Shown piece by piece: positions 24,998-31,773 of a stretch of DNA of 64,000 nt. The stretch comes from an uncultured Burkholderiales bacterium (GTDB taxonomy: Bacteria > Pseudomonadota > Gammaproteobacteria > Burkholderiales > Burkholderiaceae): positions 1 to 64,000 of the forward strand of contig CAMLJY010000023.1 of assembly GCA_946480465.1 (NCBI GenBank), written 5' to 3'. Below the pieces are notes generated by a model. That model was not told the origin of the DNA. It saw only the letters and a program-made list of their open reading frames with translations, and did not search any database. The stretch's first letter is position 1. Each line of letters starts with the position of its first letter. The position numbers and the translations under genes are program-made.

Positions 24998-25318
24998 ATG
25001 GAATCGTTCGCCATGAACTTCGTCGCCACCATGCTGGCGCTGGGCTTCGTCATCGCATTGGCGTGGCTGTGCCTGCGTTTCCTGAAGGGCCGGCTGCAGC
25101 CCCGCGCCGCGCCGGGCCGCGCGGACGACGCGCTGCGCTTCGTGCGGGCGCTGCCGCTGGGGGCGAAGGAGCGCGTCGTCATCGTCGAGCACCGCGGCCA
25201 GCGCTGGATGCTGGGCGTGGCGGCGGGCGGCATCAGCGCGCTGGCGCACTGGCCGGCGCAGGGCGGCGATCCGGCGGCCGATGACGTCCAAAAAGAGCGT
25301 CATCACGCGATCGGCTGA
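24998..25318 (+). CDS. FliO-like membrane protein adjacent to sctU
   Basis: This 106-aa protein has a single N-terminal transmembrane helix (about 8-27) followed by a basic linker and a small beta domain (LRFVRALPLGAKERVVIVEH, RWMLGVAAGGISAL) with the pattern of FliO. FliO is a flagellar-specific assembly factor for the FliP/FliR core; non-flagellar systems are usually said to lack it. Here it follows sctU after 22 bases with AAGGAAAGGAA upstream, so it is probably co-translated with the export gate genes and may help assemble SctR/S/T. Confidence 0.7.
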   Translation: MESFAMNFVATMLALGFVIALAWLCLRFLKGRLQPRAAPGRADDALRFVRALPLGAKERVVIVEHRGQRWMLGVAAGGISALAHWPAQGGDPAADDVQKERHHAIG

Positions 25319-25323
25319 AGCCA

Positions 25324-25339
25324 TTGGGAACGCTCCCAA
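25324..25339. repeat. Short palindrome TTGGGA-ACGC-TCCCAA
   Basis: A perfect 6-base stem with a 4-base loop lies 5 bases after the FliO-like gene, in a 241-base region before the 206-aa secreted candidate. There is no T-run; it might be an operator or a weak hairpin. The surrounding sequence is clearly less GC-rich than the genes, consistent with a promoter region, although the TTGAAC-N16-GCAAC motif is not present here in recognisable form. Confidence 0.35.
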
Positions 25340-25559
25340 CTGCCGATCGTCCCGACTTACGAAAAGCGTTCGCCTCGCCTGTAATGAAGCTGTCCACGGC
25401 GCGAATGCAAACCGAAAGAAGGCAGCGAGTCGTTGGTCCATCGAGTGCCGAGAGCGGGAACGACGAGCCCGGTCGAGGTGCAAACGCCAAGCCAAGCAAT
25501 CGACAACCCCGGGGCGGGACGCGACATCCGCCGATGCCCCGACACACGGAGCAAACATC

Positions 25560-26180
25560 ATGATCTCTTTCGACAACATCATCGGTGCCGCCAGCAAGAT
25601 CGCCGGTGCCGCGGCCTCCGCCGCCACCATGGCCGTGATGGCGCCGGCCGGCCTGCTGCCGGCGGCGCTGGTGGCCGGCACCATGGGCAACCTGGTCTCG
25701 CAGGGCATCGGGCAAGCCCTGACCGGCGCCGCGCAGACGCTGTGCCAGGTCGCCGGCATGCCGAAGTTCATCGCCAGCGAAGTCGCCGACCTGGTCGGCA
25801 AGGTGCTGGACAAGCTGCTGCAGCCCACCGGCTGCGAACAGCAGGCCAAGGACTGCTGCGGCGGCGCCTACGACAACTTCGTCGACCAGCTCTGCGGCAG
25901 CATCGTGCAGAACGCCATCGAGGAAATGAAGGGCGGCGGCGGCAAGGGCGGCAACAGCTGGTTCGAAGCGCTGGCCAAGGCCCTGGGCAAGGCGCTGGAC
26001 GCCCAGGCCGCCGAGGTGCAGAAGCTGTCCGACGCAGTGCAGGGCCAGAACGCGCAGGACAACCCCAGCGGCTTCACCGACCTGCAGGCCGCCTCGCAGC
26101 GCATGAGCTTCATGATGAGCGCCGCCGACCAGGTGCTGAAGACCCTGGGCGAAGGCCTGGGCTCCCTGGCGCGCAAGTAA
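25560..26180 (+). CDS. Candidate T3SS-secreted protein with needle-like C-terminal domain
   Basis: This 206-aa protein has an N-terminal half with long hydrophobic, Ala/Gly-rich stretches (residues 5-60) and a cysteine cluster (GCEQQAKDCCGG, about 81-92). After a Gly/Lys-rich hinge comes a C-terminal domain that parallels the 104-aa needle-like protein at 12350: WFEALAKALGKALDAQAAEV, DNPSGFTDLQAASQRMSFMM, ending LGEGLGSLARK. Hydrophobic segments plus a needle-like domain suggest a tip, translocator-like or pilus component, but this is inference. CGGAG lies shortly before ATG 25560. A strong intrinsic terminator follows, so it ends a transcription unit. Confidence 0.55.
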   Translation: MISFDNIIGAASKIAGAAASAATMAVMAPAGLLPAALVAGTMGNLVSQGIGQALTGAAQTLCQVAGMPKFIASEVADLVGKVLDKLLQPTGCEQQAKDCCGGAYDNFVDQLCGSIVQNAIEEMKGGGGKGGNSWFEALAKALGKALDAQAAEVQKLSDAVQGQNAQDNPSGFTDLQAASQRMSFMMSAADQVLKTLGEGLGSLARK

Positions 26181-26194
26181 GCGCGGTGCATGAC

Positions 26195-26217
26195 GCGTGC
26201 GGCCCGGCTCCGCACGC
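26195..26217 (+). terminator. Hairpin following the 206-aa gene
   Basis: GCGTGCGG (26195-26202) pairs perfectly with CCGCACGC (26210-26217) across a 7-base loop, 14 bases after the stop codon. No T-run follows directly; it may act together with the next hairpin. Confidence 0.5.
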
Positions 26218-26222
26218 CCTGC

Positions 26223-26262
26223 GGGGCAAGGGTGCACGACGCTCTTGCCCCGTTCTTCGTTC
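26223..26262 (+). terminator. Intrinsic terminator
   Basis: GGGGCAAG (26223-26230) pairs perfectly with CTTGCCCC (26244-26251) and is followed by the T-rich run GTTCTTCGTTC. This is a good rho-independent terminator for the 206-aa gene and separates it from the next operon. Confidence 0.75.
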
Positions 26263-26309
26263 AACGATGCCCCGGCGGCCCATGACGCCGCCGGTGGCAG
26301 GAGAGTCCG

Positions 26310-26669
26310 ATGAGCCTGCCGATGGACTTCAGCACCGCGCTCTGGTGGCGGTCGGTGCCCCGATGGGAGTGGGAGCCGCTGCCGCCTCCGCCTGCGGGCG
26401 ACGTGCCCGCGCCGCCGGCCGATGGCGACCGTGCGGCGCGGCCGGCCCTGCCCGCGGGCGGCGAGCGTGAAGGCTTTCGCCTGGTCTTCAAGGGCTACCA
26501 GATCTCGGCCAGCCTGTTCTGGTACCCCGCCGATTCCGCGCTGTCGCGCCCGTGGTTGCGGCATGACGACACGGCCGGCGAGCGCCGAGTGCGCAGCCCG
26601 GCGGACGCCGCGGCCCGCATCGCCGCCGATGGCGCCGATGGCGACGATGGCAAGGCGGGGCCGGCATGA
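26310..26669 (+). CDS. Hypothetical protein, T3SS-island
   Basis: This 119-aa protein is not recognised. It has a Trp/Pro-rich N-terminal region (ALWWRSVPRWEWEPLPPPP) and a short central segment with beta character (EGFRLVFKGYQISASLFWYP). The tail is Asp/Ala-rich. GGAGAGTCCG just before ATG 26310 is a good ribosome binding site. Its stop overlaps the next start (ATGA), so the two are coupled. It lies after a terminator but in the same direction as the T3SS genes. Confidence 0.6.
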   Translation: MSLPMDFSTALWWRSVPRWEWEPLPPPPAGDVPAPPADGDRAARPALPAGGEREGFRLVFKGYQISASLFWYPADSALSRPWLRHDDTAGERRVRSPADAAARIAADGADGDDGKAGPA

Positions 26670-27106
26670 TCCGCGCCGCCGACCTGATGCCGCTGCCGCC
26701 CGGCGGCCCGGCCGCCGGCGGCACCGGGCCGGTGCCGTCCGCGGGGGATGGCGGTGGCGGCGTGCTGAACCCGTCGTCGTGGTTCGACGGCGACGCGTTC
26801 AGCGCGGACACGCGCATCGGCGTGGCGCTGGGCAGCGCCAGCCGCGGCCTGAGCGTGGCCCAGCATGCCGAGCGGGTGTTGGGCCACCTGTGCGGCGAGG
26901 CAGGGGCCGGGCGGTGCGGGGCGCTGCGCGACCCGCGTGGCGACTTGCACGGTGATCTGCACGGTGATCTGCACGGTGATCTGCACGGCGATCTGCACGG
27001 CAATCTGCACGGCGACTCGCACGGCGACTCGCACGGCGACTCGCACGGCGACTCGCACGGCCACCCGCTTGGCGACCTCGGCGGCGGGCCGCCGCGCCGT
27101 GCCTGA
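26666..27106 (+). CDS. Hypothetical protein with GDLH/GDSH repeats
   Basis: This 146-aa protein begins with a Gly/Pro-rich stretch, then a short ordered part (NPSSWFDGDAFSADTRIGVA, SVAQHAERVLGHLCGE, about 35-75). About ten GDLH, GNLH and GDSH tetrapeptides (about 92-131) come from a 12-base DNA repeat. The Asp/His array could bind divalent metal; this is inference. The start overlaps the preceding gene by 4 bases. No family was recognised. Confidence 0.6.
   Translation: MIRAADLMPLPPGGPAAGGTGPVPSAGDGGGGVLNPSSWFDGDAFSADTRIGVALGSASRGLSVAQHAERVLGHLCGEAGAGRCGALRDPRGDLHGDLHGDLHGDLHGDLHGNLHGDSHGDSHGDSHGDSHGHPLGDLGGGPPRRA
26940..27063. repeat. 12-base tandem repeat encoding GDLH/GDSH
   Basis: About ten copies of a 12-base unit, first GGTGATCTGCAC then GGCGACTCGCAC, form two sub-arrays. 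The divergence between sub-arrays shows separate expansion events. Copy number could vary between strains. Confidence 0.9.
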
Positions 27107-27131
27107 CGCCACCATATAACGGAGAAAGGAC

Positions 27132-27833
27132 GTGGCCGCGCTGCTCGACGAACCCCGCTGGGCCCCGGCCGCGCAGGCGCTGGTGGACGGCTGCATCGAC
27201 CTGCGCGACGACGAGGATCGGGTGGCGTTGCTGGCAGCCGTGTGCGAGGGCCTGGGCGACGAGCTGTACCCGGCCTTCCTGCGCGTGCTGTGGATCGTCG
27301 GCCGGCATGGCGACCATGCCGCGTGCGCGGCGGTGGCCGGCGCGCTGGTGCATGCGCTGCGCACCGGCCGCCTGCCCAGAGGCCGCCGCGGCGCGTGGGG
27401 GCAGGGCGCCGCGCAGCACACCGGACCCAGCGCCTACGGCCGCGTGCGCAGCCTGGGACCGCTGGAGTACCTGTGCGCCTGGCATGCCCAGGCCGACCCG
27501 GTGCGCGCGCTGTCGTCCCCGCAGTTCCACCTGGCCGCCCGCGCCTTGATGGACCTGGTGGCCGCCAGCCCCGACGCCCGCGCGCTGTACTGCGAGAAGC
27601 TGCTGGCCGACGCCGACGACCCGCTGCCCGGCGCACTGACCCGCCAGACCCGCGAGGCCCTGCGAGCCCTGGCCACCGCCTGGGCCGCCGGCGCCGCGCC
27701 CTTCGAGGCCTGCGCGCGCTTCACCCAGGCGCTGCCGGGGGCGGTGCCGCGGCCGGTGCCGCCGGTGCTGCAAACCGGCTCCGGGCCGGCGCCATGGCGT
27801 GCGGGCGCGCTGCTGCGGGGCGTGGGGGGATGA
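27132..27833 (+). CDS. Hypothetical protein, end of T3SS island
   Basis: This 233-aa, probably all-helical cytoplasmic protein starts at GTG 27132 after GGAGAAAGGA (27121-27130), a strong ribosome binding site. Segments such as GLGDELYPAFLRVLWIVGRH and GPLEYLCAWHAQADPVRALS look like a folded domain, but I do not recognise a family. It could be a chaperone, gatekeeper-like or regulatory protein of the T3SS, judged only by context. It is followed by a convergent gene. Confidence 0.6.
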   Translation: MAALLDEPRWAPAAQALVDGCIDLRDDEDRVALLAAVCEGLGDELYPAFLRVLWIVGRHGDHAACAAVAGALVHALRTGRLPRGRRGAWGQGAAQHTGPSAYGRVRSLGPLEYLCAWHAQADPVRALSSPQFHLAARALMDLVAASPDARALYCEKLLADADDPLPGALTRQTREALRALATAWAAGAAPFEACARFTQALPGAVPRPVPPVLQTGSGPAPWRAGALLRGVGG

Positions 27834-27899
27834 GGTCCCCACCACGCGGCGTTCGAAAGGCCGGTGGCGACGACCATCACGCGGACGGTCGGCACGAGG

Positions 27900-29114
27900 T
27901 CAGGATGCCGTCAGTCCGGTGGGCGGCGCGGAGGCCGTGGCGGCCGTGGCGGCCGCGAAGCGATCCACGTTGCGCACGAGCGGCGCCAGGTCGTCCAGGT
28001 TGATCGATCCGCTGCACTTCAGGATCAGCCCGAGGTAGACGTAGCAGCACAAGAACAGCCATGCGTTGGAGGTGACGCTGTCGGCGTCGCTGAAGAAGCT
28101 GTTCAACCGGGATGGAACGTTGCCATGGACCGTGCCGTTGCGCGACGCGTAGAGGATGCACTGCAGTGGAAAGCGAACCCAGTGCAGGTCCCTGGGGAAC
28201 AAGCCTCCGTTGGCGATCGTGTGATGCGCCCAGGCATTGCGCAGCCGCTGGCCCAGGGCATCGACGAGCCTCCTTGATTTCTCCGCGTCCTCGGCCGCGA
28301 TGCCCATCGTCACGTCGACCTTGTCCGCCGTTTCCTTCGGATGGCACAGGGCCAGGTACTTCCTGGCAAAGCTCTCTTCGATCTCCTTGAACAGTTCCGG
28401 GTAGTGCTTCTTGAAGCTGCTGTAGGAAGGCGGGACGTGAATGGAACGCAGCGGCAGACCGCCATTGCCCGGCGCGTGCTGGGTGGCGGTGTGGATGCAA
28501 TGCCCTTTCAGGATGTAGCTCGCCAGGAAGTGAAGCGTCTTGCGCGGAATGGCCTGCATCAGGCGGCGAAGCAGCTGTTCGACCGTCACTCCGCTGCTGG
28601 TGGCGTCTTCCCTTGCGCCGGGATGGATCTCGTGGTGAAGCAGACCCGCAATGCGCGACGCTGCATGCTCGATGCTCTTGCTGTCGGTCAGCACGGCCCC
28701 GGGTGACTGCGCATCGTGCAGGTAGAGATCGTTGTACGCGCTGTTGGTGGCCGACCAGGTGAGGCTGAAAGCCAGGTCCGGCCGTGCGGGCAGTTGGCCG
28801 TAAGCGTCCAGGAGCATGGTCGCCACCACGTAGGGTTGGCGTCCGTTGACGGCGGGATCCCACAGCGGCGACGTCAGGTATTCAAAGGAGTGGTACCAGC
28901 GGTGCCGCGGGTGCTCGCACGGAAGGAACTGGCGCCTGTGGGTGTCCGGGTCGTAATTGCTCACCAGGCGGTAGAGCAACTGCTGCTTCTTGGCGTTCTC
29001 GTCCGGCGTCCTGTCTTGTGGCAATTCGTCGCTCCCTTCGAGGTTCTCCGCTCGTGCGGCAGAGGCATTCTCAGGTCTATCCGACGCTGCGCCTCGCCAC
29101 GGTGGGCGCCACAC
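27900..29114 (-). CDS. Uncharacterised protein with two HEPN-like RX4H motifs
   Basis: This 404-aa protein has visibly different codon use (more A/T at third positions, many Lys, Asn, Ser) than the T3SS genes, suggesting horizontal acquisition. No family was recognised over most of its length. The helical C-terminal third contains RNAWAH (292-297) and RNGTVHG (325-331). The second closely matches the R-N-x-x-x-H signature of HEPN RNases, found in toxins and defence proteins. Two adjacent RX4H motifs are unusual. It lies convergent to the T3SS island. It could be a toxin, an antiviral effector or a secreted effector; none is established. Start ATG 29114 has no clear ribosome binding site. Confidence 0.55.
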   Translation of the reverse strand: MWRPPWRGAASDRPENASAARAENLEGSDELPQDRTPDENAKKQQLLYRLVSNYDPDTHRRQFLPCEHPRHRWYHSFEYLTSPLWDPAVNGRQPYVVATMLLDAYGQLPARPDLAFSLTWSATNSAYNDLYLHDAQSPGAVLTDSKSIEHAASRIAGLLHHEIHPGAREDATSSGVTVEQLLRRLMQAIPRKTLHFLASYILKGHCIHTATQHAPGNGGLPLRSIHVPPSYSSFKKHYPELFKEIEESFARKYLALCHPKETADKVDVTMGIAAEDAEKSRRLVDALGQRLRNAWAHHTIANGGLFPRDLHWVRFPLQCILYASRNGTVHGNVPSRLNSFFSDADSVTSNAWLFLCCYVYLGLILKCSGSINLDDLAPLVRNVDRFAAATAATASAPPTGLTAS

Positions 29115-29166
29115 CGATGCGCGTTAACGCTGCCGTTGTGCCGACCTTGCTGCGGCCGATCCGCCG

Positions 29167-30255
29167 TCAATAACGCAGCATGTTCAACCTGAACACCCGG
29201 TGCTCATCCGGCAGGACGGCATGGGCAATGGGCTCGGACAAGGCCAGGCCGCGGTCGCTGTTGGTGAGCAGGACGAAGCCGGTGCCGCTGGCCGGGTCGG
29301 CCATGACGAATGCGCGGTAGCCGGGGTTGTTGCCCCATTGCCAAAGGTACTGGCGGGAGCCGACGCTTTCGATGCCCCAGCCGTTGCCCCAGCTCAAGCG
29401 CAGGCGCGGGTCGACGGCGACCGGGGCGTCGGTGATCAGGCCCAGCAGCCGCTCGTCGGCCAGCACCGCGGCGAGGAATCGGCCGTAGTCCTGCGCGGTG
29501 GTGTACAGCGTGGCGGCCGCCACCGGCATCCTGAAGGGCCGGGCCGGCAAGGGCGTGCCGGACGAGGTGCCGGGCAGCACCGCGCCTTCGAATTGCTTCT
29601 CCCACACGAAGCTGGTGCGGCCCATGCCCAGCGGCCGGAAGACCTGCTCGGCCATGTGGCGGTCGAGGCTGCTGCCGGTCACGGCCTCCAGCGCGCGCTG
29701 CAGCAACACGTAGGCCTCGCCCGAGTACTGCCATCGAGCACCGGGCTCGGCGGTGAAGCTCAGTGGCCCGCGTGACCAGTTGGGCAGTCCGGAGCTGTGG
29801 TTCAGCGCCATGCGCACGGTGACGGATGCCAGCTGTGCATCCTTGACCTGTTCGGTCTTGGTGTCCGCGGGCAGGGCGAACGGATCGAAGCGGCGCTGGT
29901 AGCCGCCGGGCAGGTAACTCAGTATCGGAGCGTCAAGCGACATGCGGCCCTGTTCCACCAGCTTCAGCACCGCATAGGCGAACACGGGCTTGCTGAGCGA
30001 GGCGGCCTGGAACACGTTGTCCGGGTGCGGCGGCTGCACCAGTTCGCAGTGGCCGGTGGCGGTCTCCACCGTGTCGAGCACGCGCGCCTTCACGGTGGCG
30101 ACCACCGCCCCGCAGATGCCGTAGCGGTGCGCCGTTTGGGACAGCACCGTGCGCAGGCCCTCCGGCGTGGATGCGGCCGTGTCGTTCGTGGCGCATCCCG
30201 GCAGCAGGGTGCTGGCGCAGGCCAGCAGCGCCAGGCAAAAGGGGCGTCGTTGCAT
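29167..30255 (-). CDS. Beta-lactamase-fold serine hydrolase, lipoprotein
   Basis: This 362-aa exported protein has a lipoprotein signal with lipobox LLPGC (Cys21). The catalytic domain shows S86-L-S-K89 (AASLSKPVF) and Y177-S-G where many class C enzymes have YxN. The third motif near the end (GNNPGYRAF) is degenerate compared with KTG. Such proteins act as esterases or D-amino-peptidases more often than as true beta-lactamases. GAGGAC before ATG 30255 supports this start over ATG 30324. It is a single-gene unit or follows the tyrosinase operon. Confidence 0.88.
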   Translation of the reverse strand: MQRRPFCLALLACASTLLPGCATNDTAASTPEGLRTVLSQTAHRYGICGAVVATVKARVLDTVETATGHCELVQPPHPDNVFQAASLSKPVFAYAVLKLVEQGRMSLDAPILSYLPGGYQRRFDPFALPADTKTEQVKDAQLASVTVRMALNHSSGLPNWSRGPLSFTAEPGARWQYSGEAYVLLQRALEAVTGSSLDRHMAEQVFRPLGMGRTSFVWEKQFEGAVLPGTSSGTPLPARPFRMPVAAATLYTTAQDYGRFLAAVLADERLLGLITDAPVAVDPRLRLSWGNGWGIESVGSRQYLWQWGNNPGYRAFVMADPASGTGFVLLTNSDRGLALSEPIAHAVLPDEHRVFRLNMLRY

Positions 30256-30389
30256 GTCCTCGGTTCCTCCGTCGACCATGTCTTGAAGGAGGCGATTCTG
30301 CAGGGGGCCGTCTGGTGCCGGCATTCATGGAGTGCGCGGCAGTCAATGGCACGGCGCAGGCCGCAGCGGGACGCGACCGGAAGGGTCGA

Positions 30390-30938
30390 CTACCCGAAGG
30401 TGTCAGCCCAGAGGCTCATTCGCTCGATGGAGATGGCCGCGCCGTCCGGCATGGGCCGGTGCGGGCGGATGGCCAAGGCGAGCCGGCCGGCCCGGCTGCG
30501 CATGGCGCGCAGCAGCAGCGCCGCGTGGTCCGTGATGTCCAGCTGGCCGTGCAGGCCATCGCCCACCCCGGGCGCGCTGGCGCGCCGCAGCCCGTACAGG
30601 CCCGTGCTGGCCAGCAAGGTATCGGCCGCTTCATGGCCCGTCTGCGGCTCGGCCTGCCGCAGGAAGACCCGCAGTACGGTGGCGTCGTTCGTGCCGCGCA
30701 CGTGTTCCAGCGCCACATGCATGCGAATGGTGGGGCTGGGGCCGCCGCCGGCGGGCAGCGTTCCAGCCCACTCGGCCACGGCCGCGGCCGCGGGCTCGGG
30801 TGTCAGGCTCAGTTCGATGCCTTCGCCCTGCACCACGATGTTCTTGCCGCTGGAGGCCAGCAGCACCGGTGCCCTGGGCGCGGCCGCGCGGCCCGCGGGC
30901 GTCATGCGGGGGCCGGGGCTGGGGGGCTGATTGCTCAT
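30390..30938 (-). CDS. Stand-alone homologue of the tyrosinase C-terminal domain
   Basis: This 182-aa protein resembles the last third of the tyrosinase encoded two genes upstream: TIRMHVALEHVRGTNDATVL matches VYLKLENVTGKLDATVLGVY, and GLYGLRRASAPGVGDGLHG matches GLFGLRRASVKDGAHGG. In polyphenol oxidases this domain caps or stabilises the active site. A free copy may act as a chaperone, inhibitor or copper-delivery caddie, as caddie proteins do for Streptomyces tyrosinases, though the fold relationship is not shown. GGAG precedes ATG 30938. It is the third gene of the operon. Confidence 0.65.
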   Translation of the reverse strand: MSNQPPSPGPRMTPAGRAAAPRAPVLLASSGKNIVVQGEGIELSLTPEPAAAAVAEWAGTLPAGGGPSPTIRMHVALEHVRGTNDATVLRVFLRQAEPQTGHEAADTLLASTGLYGLRRASAPGVGDGLHGQLDITDHAALLLRAMRSRAGRLALAIRPHRPMPDGAAISIERMSLWADTFG

Positions 30939-30996
30939 CGCGGACGCTCCATCCACATGCCGTCGGGTTCAGTGCAGGGCAGGGTGCCATGCAGTC

Positions 30997-31749
30997 TCAT
31001 GCGAGTGGCGTTCCCTGCTTGCGCCATGCCCATTCGCGCCGCAGCCACAGCGAAACCGGCTTCAGCCCACGCAGCCTCCACGCCGGCGGCCGCGGGGGAT
31101 CCAGGCGCTCGCTGAACATGAGGACCGCCGCGGCCATCATGCCCGCCACGTGCCCTTGCGGCAGCAGCAGCACCAGCAGCATCAATGCCCAGCAGCTGCC
31201 GACGCACCACAGGCCATGCCGCAGCCCCAGGGCCAGCGCATCTCGCGCCGCCCGCCAGCCGAAGGCGGCCAGCGGGGGATGCGCGTGGCAGCGGTTGAGG
31301 CAGCGCTGCTTGGCCGGGGACACCTGCCAAACCAGGGCCAGCACCGCTGCGGCGGCGAGGGCGGGCAGGTGGAGATCGGTGGCCGCATTGCGCACCAGCA
31401 TTTCAATGGCCTTCATGGTCCAGCCCGCCATCAGCCAGAGGGCGCCATAGCCGCCCAGGAACAGGGCGATGGCGCGCCATCGCTCCCGGGCGAAGGTGCT
31501 GAGCCAGATGTGGCCCACGGCCGGAATGCTCATGGGCAGCATCATCGCCACGACCATCAGCATCCATCCCAGGCCGGCGGAGACGAGCCAGTCCGGCGTC
31601 AACCAGGCGGCGCTGCCGGAACTGCACAGGGATGCCGGCAGCGCCTCGCCCGACCAGGCCGGCCAGGCGAGCATGAGGATCCACGCGGCCATGCTGGCAC
31701 CCAGCACGTGGAAGCGCAGCCGTGCGGCCAGTTGCCTGTCGTGGACCAT
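30997..31749 (-). CDS. DUF2182 predicted metal-binding integral membrane protein
   Basis: This 250-aa inner-membrane protein has about six hydrophobic helices. DUF2182 hallmarks are visible: MMLPMSIPAVG, SPAKQRCLNRCHAHP (about 144-158, with Cys-x3-Cys and nearby His) and GLRHGLWCVGSCWALMLLVL. The family is annotated as predicted metal-binding and often lies beside copper-related genes. Here it lies 24 bases after the tyrosinase gene, so a role in copper supply to tyrosinase is plausible but unproved. Confidence 0.88.
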   Translation of the reverse strand: MVHDRQLAARLRFHVLGASMAAWILMLAWPAWSGEALPASLCSSGSAAWLTPDWLVSAGLGWMLMVVAMMLPMSIPAVGHIWLSTFARERWRAIALFLGGYGALWLMAGWTMKAIEMLVRNAATDLHLPALAAAAVLALVWQVSPAKQRCLNRCHAHPPLAAFGWRAARDALALGLRHGLWCVGSCWALMLLVLLLPQGHVAGMMAAAVLMFSERLDPPRPPAWRLRGLKPVSLWLRREWAWRKQGTPLA

Positions 31750-31773
31750 GGCGGGCGGTGCCTCCGAGCTGCC

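Noticed and set aside
25319..25559. Possible plant-inducible-promoter box (TTCGC-N15-TTCGC) before the 206-aa secreted candidate
   Set aside because: Only one TTCGC half is present; the second is absent at the required distance.
26252..26270. TTGAAC on the minus strand near 26260
   Set aside because: No second element follows after 16 bases, so it does not match the shared promoter motif.
29167..30255. Call as a true antibiotic beta-lactamase
   Set aside because: YSG instead of YxN and a degenerate third motif make an esterase or peptidase role more likely.
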